Shown here piece by piece: positions 58,417 to 64,000 of a stretch of DNA of 64,000 nt. The position numbers and the translations under genes were made by a program. The notes under the pieces are model-generated. The model was not told where the DNA came from, did no database searches, and was given only the letters and a program-made list of their open reading frames with translations. Within the stretch, counting starts at the first letter, position 1. Each line of letters begins with the position of its first letter. The DNA comes from Hofstenia miamia (Eukaryota; Xenacoelomorpha; Acoela): assembly GCA_004352715.1 (NCBI GenBank), contig SCFE01000105.1, positions 1,187,078-1,251,077 on the forward strand, read 5' to 3'.

Positions 58417-61400
58417 TCGTCATTTAAAGGGCGTGACGAGGAGAGAAAATTCTAGCAGTCATGGTGGTAGCACGAGGTCTCCGCAATCTGATTGTCAATT
58501 AACGGGCATGAGGATGGAGCAGTCTTCACCTATAAATAGAAGAAGAAGGGTACAAAGGAGATCTCCGCAATCTGATTGTCATTTAAAGGGCATGAGGATG
58601 GAGACAACACCAAAGAGATCACCCTCCACCAAATGTCATTTAAAGGGCAGGCGGATAAGAGAGGGCCATTGTCAAGATACTGATCGTCATTTAAAGGGCG
58701 TGAGGTTGGATCAAAAATCTAGCTCATCAATGGAACACTCCCCCAGATCCAGTGGAACTCGAAGTCAATTAAAGGACGGAGAGTGCAAAGCTACGAGAAT
58801 AAGTCCTTGACTGCGATTAAAGGCAGCAGGTACTGAAGTCTGTGGTTGATACGTTGACCCGGACATTCAAGAAATCAGCGAAGACTCAGAAATGGATATT
58901 TCGGAACAACCGTCAACAAGTTCGTTTACTACTCACAGTTCACAACCATTCTCGCACAGGCAATCGTTGACCACAACAAAATCCTCTAGATCAGAGGAGT
59001 GAGAAAGCAGAATGACGAAAATTGGGAAAGATAAAATCCACCCATACTTTATAGTGAACAGAAAAATACGCTATAGTTCGCAGGATAATTTGTCACCAGA
59101 GACAAAACGTTTCTTACAACAGAATTCAGTGACAAAAGAAACAGAGGCATCAGCGATTCCAATCGTAATCGACAAACAGAATAGACCAGTGTGCAACACA
59201 ATTATAGCATATTCTAGAGAAATGAAAGAAATGTTTAATCAGCCTTACTTCAAAAGCACAGTACATATAACGTTCGAAGAAAAATTCACATTGAAAGATG
59301 TCCAAAAGCTAATCAGAAATAAAAACAAACTGATAGAAAAGTGCGAACAGGTGAATTTAGACAAAGAATACTTAATAATGATGGTGTACTTTACTAAACA
59401 AGCAGAAATGGTATCGAAAAATTTTGAAGAACATATCAAATAGACGCTGAGAATGGCTAAACAATACAAGACAAAAGTGATAATAATAGTCAGAACGCGA
59501 GAAGGAGAAAAAGTACCAGAGTTCTTGCAAAATTTGGAAGAAAAATTGGAAAACGTGTTCATAATGGAGAAGAGCAGAGAAGCAATCTCAGAAATGATTA
59601 ATGTGGATTTGCAAATAAACAACATCGCGCTGGCAGAGAGGATAATGGTTGAGCCAAAAATAGCAATTGATATGTATTATCAAGTAAAAACCATGGAGAT
59701 GCTCGGAATAAAAGAAAACCTCAAAGAAACAGGAAATCTGTACATAAAATGTAGCATGAACCAGACACCAGAACATCTAAGAAGTATCATGGATGTGTGG
59801 AGAGAAATGAAAACTGAGAAACCTGTACATGGAGAATGGCCGAAGATTGACATTGTATCGCCGATAAAGACGTATCACAAAACAGTCGAGATGGCGTTAA
59901 TGGAAATTCGAAAGGCCTACGAGATGGAATCAAAAAGAAATTTCAGAAACATGATTTTCAAAGAGGTTAACGCACCACATATAAGAGCACGGACATCAAT
60001 ATGGATTTTAAGTATAGCTTTAACGAACAATGAGAAAATAGTGTTACCGATAAGAAGAAAAGAACGGAAGGCCATGGCGAGAAATAAAAAGTATGAAATA
60101 GCAGTAGCACCTATACCGGTCAATGTGAAACAATGGCTTTTACAATACGTGGAGATATTGTCATTATCACTGACGAAAAAAGTGCAACAAAAGTTCGAAA
60201 AATTTTATACGCAGCTGCTTACTCAACAACACACGTTAGGTAGGCTGAGTGTGGTAGAACTTGCCAACAAAACAGGAATATGTCCTGCGGAGATAGATAT
60301 ACTAAATGATGAAGCCAAGAAATTCATGTGGGGTGCAACTTCGAATACGAAATTAAAATCCTTAAAGCAGCAACCATGGCTAACAACACGTAATCTGATT
60401 AAGCAAGAAAGTGCTAGCACACTGGAAACTATCAAAGTGATTGAATGAAAAGAAGTTAACAAAACGATTACACAAGAGATGAGGAAATACATTCGCGAGT
60501 ATCCTCAGTGTGCATACATGAAAATTATTAAAAAGTCAGAAATAATGAGAAAAAAAGGAGAGAATCAACCAATAGAAATTATCGAGATGGTGAGTAAGTC
60601 ACAAGAGGAGATGCGGATGGAAGAAATCTTATTACAAACCAACACGATCGCATTAACCCCAGAAACGCAAAAAGAAATCGACAAAATCAACATGGAAAAA
60701 TGGGGTGAAAGAGAGCCCAGCAAAATATCATGGGTGGATACAGACGACGAACAGTTACTAGTAGAAATAACGGTTAGAAGAGAAAAAACGGACAACATAG
60801 TGCAGAGAATCTATGGTGAAGTTTACGAAAAAGAAACAAAATCGATGATAAAGATATTGTGTACAGAAGCGTTCACGAAGCAAGAAATTAGAAAGATGCT
60901 ACAACCGCAGAATCAATTGGCAGTTGACATAGAATGTATAACTTCTAAAATCGTTATAAAAGCTGAAATGGCGTCGAATTTAATGAAGCATGGGCTAACG
61001 AATATGTTTTGGGAAAACATTAAAACAAGTAAGAATAATTATCCCACTACGTTTGGAATGGCAACTACATCCAAAATGGAAGGCTCATATGAAGAAATAG
61101 AGAAACATAAGATGACAACGCTATTAAAATGTACCCTGCCACCAACTATCTCAGTGCCGATGTTATTACTGATATGGCGATTAAAAACCAAGAAGCTGGT
61201 GAAAGCATTTTTGCATGAAGAAAATATGTATGTAAACAAGCTACAGGAAGTGGAAAAGATTGTTAGGGATGAACGATATAGAAAATCAAAAGACACATTA
61301 CTACAGAATGATAACAAAGAAAGAGTGTATATCAAAGGAGAAGTTACCCTGTATGACCTATATCATGAAGGCAACGCCATACATACACAAATAAAGAAAG

Positions 61401-62002
61401 TGCGGAACGAGATTGAAAAACGAGAGATGCAAACAGTCATGTTATTCTCTGGAATAAACAACATAGTGTGGGGCGAACTCTGGAGCCCGACTTATTGATA
61501 TTATGATGTGATGTGTCGAGTCGAGATAATAACAATGGTGTGACTGGGGAAAAACGACCCAGATCAAATAACTAGAGAGGAGGTCCGTAACAATATCAGT
61601 GCATTCTATGACGAAGCATCTATTTCAAAATCACTAAGATCTACTTATGAGTTCTTTTACCCAAACACAACAATAAAGCCCGAGTTAGCTCACACAAGTA
61701 GAGTGGACGTGATAATGACATTGATGATAGCAATCAAAGGGCTAAAACTATATGAGAAGTACTACGAAGAGTTTAATGGAAAGTTGAACGAATTACGCAG
61801 TATGTGCACAATATCGAACAAGTTAAGAAACCCGATGTTCCTGAGACACAAGAAATTGGTGACTGCAGAAAAGGAAGTTGTGCTGAAACTAACTAAAGAA
61901 GAGAAATACAAAAAGACGGAATGGGAGATGCCAGAAGCAAACATGATGATAAAACAGGCGGTCGAAATGGTACATGGAGAAAGATTCGTAATCCTTAATT
62001 AG
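58349..62002 (+). pseudogene. A2 ORF3: long third frame of unknown function
   Basis: A single frame of about 1,217 codons, +1 relative to pol, starting with ATG at 58,349 and ending 17 bases before the LTR. It is interrupted by seven stops: TGA at 58,808, 58,847, 59,000, 60,446, 61,496 and 61,541, and TAG at 59,441. Layout: (Q/H)LKG repeats (to about 58,830); a Ser/Thr-rich part from MDISEQPSTSS at 58,892; KIHPYFIVNRKIR; a helical Lys/Glu-rich region; TYHKTVEMALMEIRKAY; a helix-turn-helix-like SVVELANKTGICPAEI; KKFMWGATSNTKLKSL and QQPWLTTRN; DTDDEQLLVEITV; ILCTEAFTKQEI; QLAVDIECITSK; MLFSGINNIVWG; final MVHGERFVILN. There is no signal peptide or clear membrane span. It matches no Gag, Pol, Env, protease or chromodomain I know. 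Family B and a third lineage share the blocks in order. Confidence 0.85.
58410..58832 (+). repeat. A2 linker repeats (TTTAAAGGGC units)
   Basis: Seven units at about 58,415, 58,488, 58,574, 58,631, 58,681, 58,761 and 58,811. Consensus core GTCATTTAAAGGGC, followed by (A/G)TGAGG in most. The frame of ORF3 reads (D)C(H/Q)LKGMR or RHLKGV. The intervals are irregular (50-86 bases) and hold Arg/Ser/Pro-rich sequence. Confidence 0.85.
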
Positions 62003-62009
62003 CTATGCT

Positions 62010-62019
62010 GGAGAGGGAG
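62010..62019 (+). promoter_or_regulatory. A2 polypurine tract
   Basis: GGAGAGGGAG directly before the 3' LTR. Confidence 0.8.
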
Positions 62020-63405
62020 TGTAACATAATTCAGAATCATGTGTGGCAGACTGAATTTTGATATAACTATTAATTGTAAAAACACATGATTATGATTAGT
62101 TAATTATTTTGTACAATTTATAAGCAGTAATTTTTCTATTAATTAATTGGCAGTACAAAATGATATTTGACAATTGGTAAGAAGGCCAAGTCGCAAAACG
62201 CTAATTAATGCTGACATGTGCAAGATGGCAGACGAAAAGAAATCAAGGATTAATAAATTGTCAACAACTCAGTGATAACAGGTACTAGCCAAATATTTGA
62301 GTGTTTAACAAATTTTAGTATAAAAGCAGTGCAATATTATATTTTGTTGATGACCGAAATTTATCGGATTTACTTTGTGTTCTTTTGTCAGGTTTCTTTA
62401 ATTAATTACAATGGAAAGCTAAAAACGTTCGAGCACTTGGGTATTTAAGGCAGTGGTCCACGACTTTGCTTAAAGGGAGATAATTTGTAATGGCTGAGCA
62501 CTTAGTAATGAATTGTTTATCGCTATTCAAAAAGCTGTGCGATTGCGATCAGCACATTAAACAATAATGATTTACTAGCGCCATTCCCAAGGCTGTGCTG
62601 TGGCTGGTAGCTGTTGGTCTAACCCGAGGTGCTCTTAAGTTAGGTGTAATGATAGGGATTTTTATTCGTTACAGCTTTCCTATCGGTTGTTGTTCATTTT
62701 ATTACCTTATTATATTTACAGTATCCCTCTTAGGAGAATTTACATTTTGTTTGTATTGGATGTTTATCAATAGTATTACATTGTATTTAATTCATAGTCG
62801 ACCTACGGACTTAAAGCATATGTTTCTGCCGACTGCTTTGATTGTTCACATGTACGATAGGGTATTAACATGTACATATTTATCTGTAGGTTTATTAAAT
62901 GTAAGGCATGATAATAAGCTAATGCATTCAGGTTGCGAATCTCCTTTATTTTACAACATCCTTAATAACAAGAACAATCAACGCACTAAATTAATAGGTC
63001 ATTCACACATTGTCACAATTTCGTTATCACACAACATTTCATGCACTGAGTCCTCGCGGTGGCGATTGGTATTTCTTTCGATGCAAAAGTGTTCGTTGGA
63101 GATTATAGTTATAACGTAGTTCTTCAATTCCTCTTTGTGTTGTGCCTCAGGTCGGGTGTGTAACCCTGTACTTTGTACCAACCATCTCCTGTCTTGAACC
63201 TAAATGAGTGTTGTTACTTCTAGTGTCAATCATAGTTGTTGCTTAGATATTAAACTAAACGTTAAGTAACTACAGTTAAGAACAAAAGAATAGAGATGGA
63301 ACTTGGAATCTGTCACCTACCTTACTTGGTAACAATAGGAAATATTCGAAGTAGCTCCTAAATTATAGTTAAGTTTACTAGTTGGAAGGTTGTCAAGATT
63401 CTACA
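62020..63405 (+). mobile_element. A2 3' LTR, 1,386 bp
   Basis: It starts TGTAACATAATTC and ends GATTCTACA, and has a single copy of the unit doubled in the 5' LTR. It differs from the 5' LTR by scattered substitutions, so A2 is not a very recent insertion. TTAGC follows the end; the matching target copy would be upstream of the missing A1 5' end. Confidence 0.9.
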
Positions 63406-63533
63406 TTAGCTGTGGCACAATGATGGAGGATTTAAACACTCCTCAACCTACGAAAATTTTTTTTTCTATTTCTGATTATTGGAACGAAAATTCACAAAGA
63501 TCTATGCAACACAACACTATCATTGTAACATCC
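63406..63533. other. Short unique spacer between two LTRs
   Basis: About 130 AT-rich bases between the family-A LTR end and a family-B LTR start; nothing recognised. Confidence 0.5.
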
Positions 63534-64000
63534 TCCACCTAGCTTGTTACGCCGTGTTTAATCACTGCTAAGGGATGCTTAGTAAACTGCGGGTGAGGTG
63601 TTACCCATTTGTTGATCCATCAAATTTCTCTTTCTTATTAACTAGTTACGTTAATTAAGTACTCAGGTAATAACCATCACTGTTTAGGTGACTGGGCAGT
63701 ATGATGTTTCCTCTTCGGTTGTTCCATGGGCTCCTGCCCGAAGCCGATCTCCACAACACAGCTCCTCCTCTTCTGGAACGATGGTTGAGTCCACATCACC
63801 ATCTCAGCTCAACTGGGATTAATTATGTATGCCCTACGTTAGCTCGGTGTGTGCACTCAAGTAAAGTTGTAACTGACTTAAGCTCAGAGTTGTAAAGTGT
63901 TTGTTGTTTTTATTTAATAAAGCAACCGGGCATTGACACTAACTGCATGTAATAATATAACTAACATAGCCATTACCGTAAAACTATCGGCTTAATTATA
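63534..64000 (+). mobile_element. Family-B LTR, 5' part (runs off window)
   Basis: It starts TGTAACATCCTCCACCTAGC. The start matches the fragments at 6,522 and 7,242, and the part from 63,733 matches 18,485 onward. It shares the first eight bases, TGTAACAT, with the family-A LTR. A TTTAATAAAGCAACC (63,914) holds an AATAAA-type signal that could end transcripts. Confidence 0.7.

Larger units (their letters stand above)
52680..62019 (+). mobile_element. Ty3/gypsy element A2, internal region
   Basis: Most complete element in the window: leader, gag, pol with a -1 frameshift, linker repeats, a long ORF3, polypurine tract, LTRs on both sides. Internal length is about 9.3 kb, long for Ty3/gypsy because of ORF3. 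Coding damage is limited to point stops, mostly TGA. Confidence 0.95.

Overview
The window is AT-rich eukaryotic DNA made almost entirely of layered, decayed mobile elements. I found no convincing host gene, tRNA, rRNA or CRISPR array. Polinton/Maverick DNA elements, an R4/Dong-type LINE and Ty3/gypsy elements with zinc-knuckle Gag point to an invertebrate animal. A short TTAGGG-type tract fits this. The phylum cannot be fixed from sequence alone. The scaffold has five long N gaps (four of exactly 1000 N, one of 814) and four short ones (1, 1, 9 and 1 N). Several short gaps sit at joins of tandem duplications, so local copy number may partly reflect the assembly.

Layout. 1-7.35 kb: a broken Polinton on the minus strand (capsid start, small membrane-active/minor-capsid-like gene, integrase, two unrecognised Polinton ORFs, packaging ATPase) with several segments repeated in tandem. 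7.36-18.96 kb: pieces of a Ty3/gypsy family (family B) in both orientations, ending in part of its LTR. 18.96-23 kb: AT-rich DNA with an 84-bp satellite and a fragment of a third gypsy lineage. 23-25.9 kb: an R4-type LINE, interrupted at 25,913 by a 15.7-kb Polinton with a 6-bp target duplication; the LINE resumes at 41,667. The inserted Polinton is a near-palindrome in which each arm holds a decayed DNA polymerase B gene. 41.9-42.9 kb: a second LINE, minus strand. 42.9-63.4 kb: two family-A Ty3/gypsy elements (A1, A2) head to tail, sharing the LTR between them. 63.5-64 kb: start of another family-B LTR.

Most unusual features. (1) Family A and B gypsy elements carry, after gag and pol, a third reading frame almost as long as pol (about 1,217 codons in A2). 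It matches no family I know, shows no envelope features, and is recognisable in three diverged lineages here. (2) The join between pol and this frame is a run of short repeats with core TTAAAGGGC or TTCAAGGGC, encoding a (Q/H)(L/F)KG peptide. Part of this run has been copied into pol of A1 between long direct repeats. (3) The palindromic Polinton looks like an integrated inverted-duplication genome of a protein-primed replicon. (4) Many reading-frame breaks are TGA where a sister copy has CGA, the mark of CpG-methylation decay.
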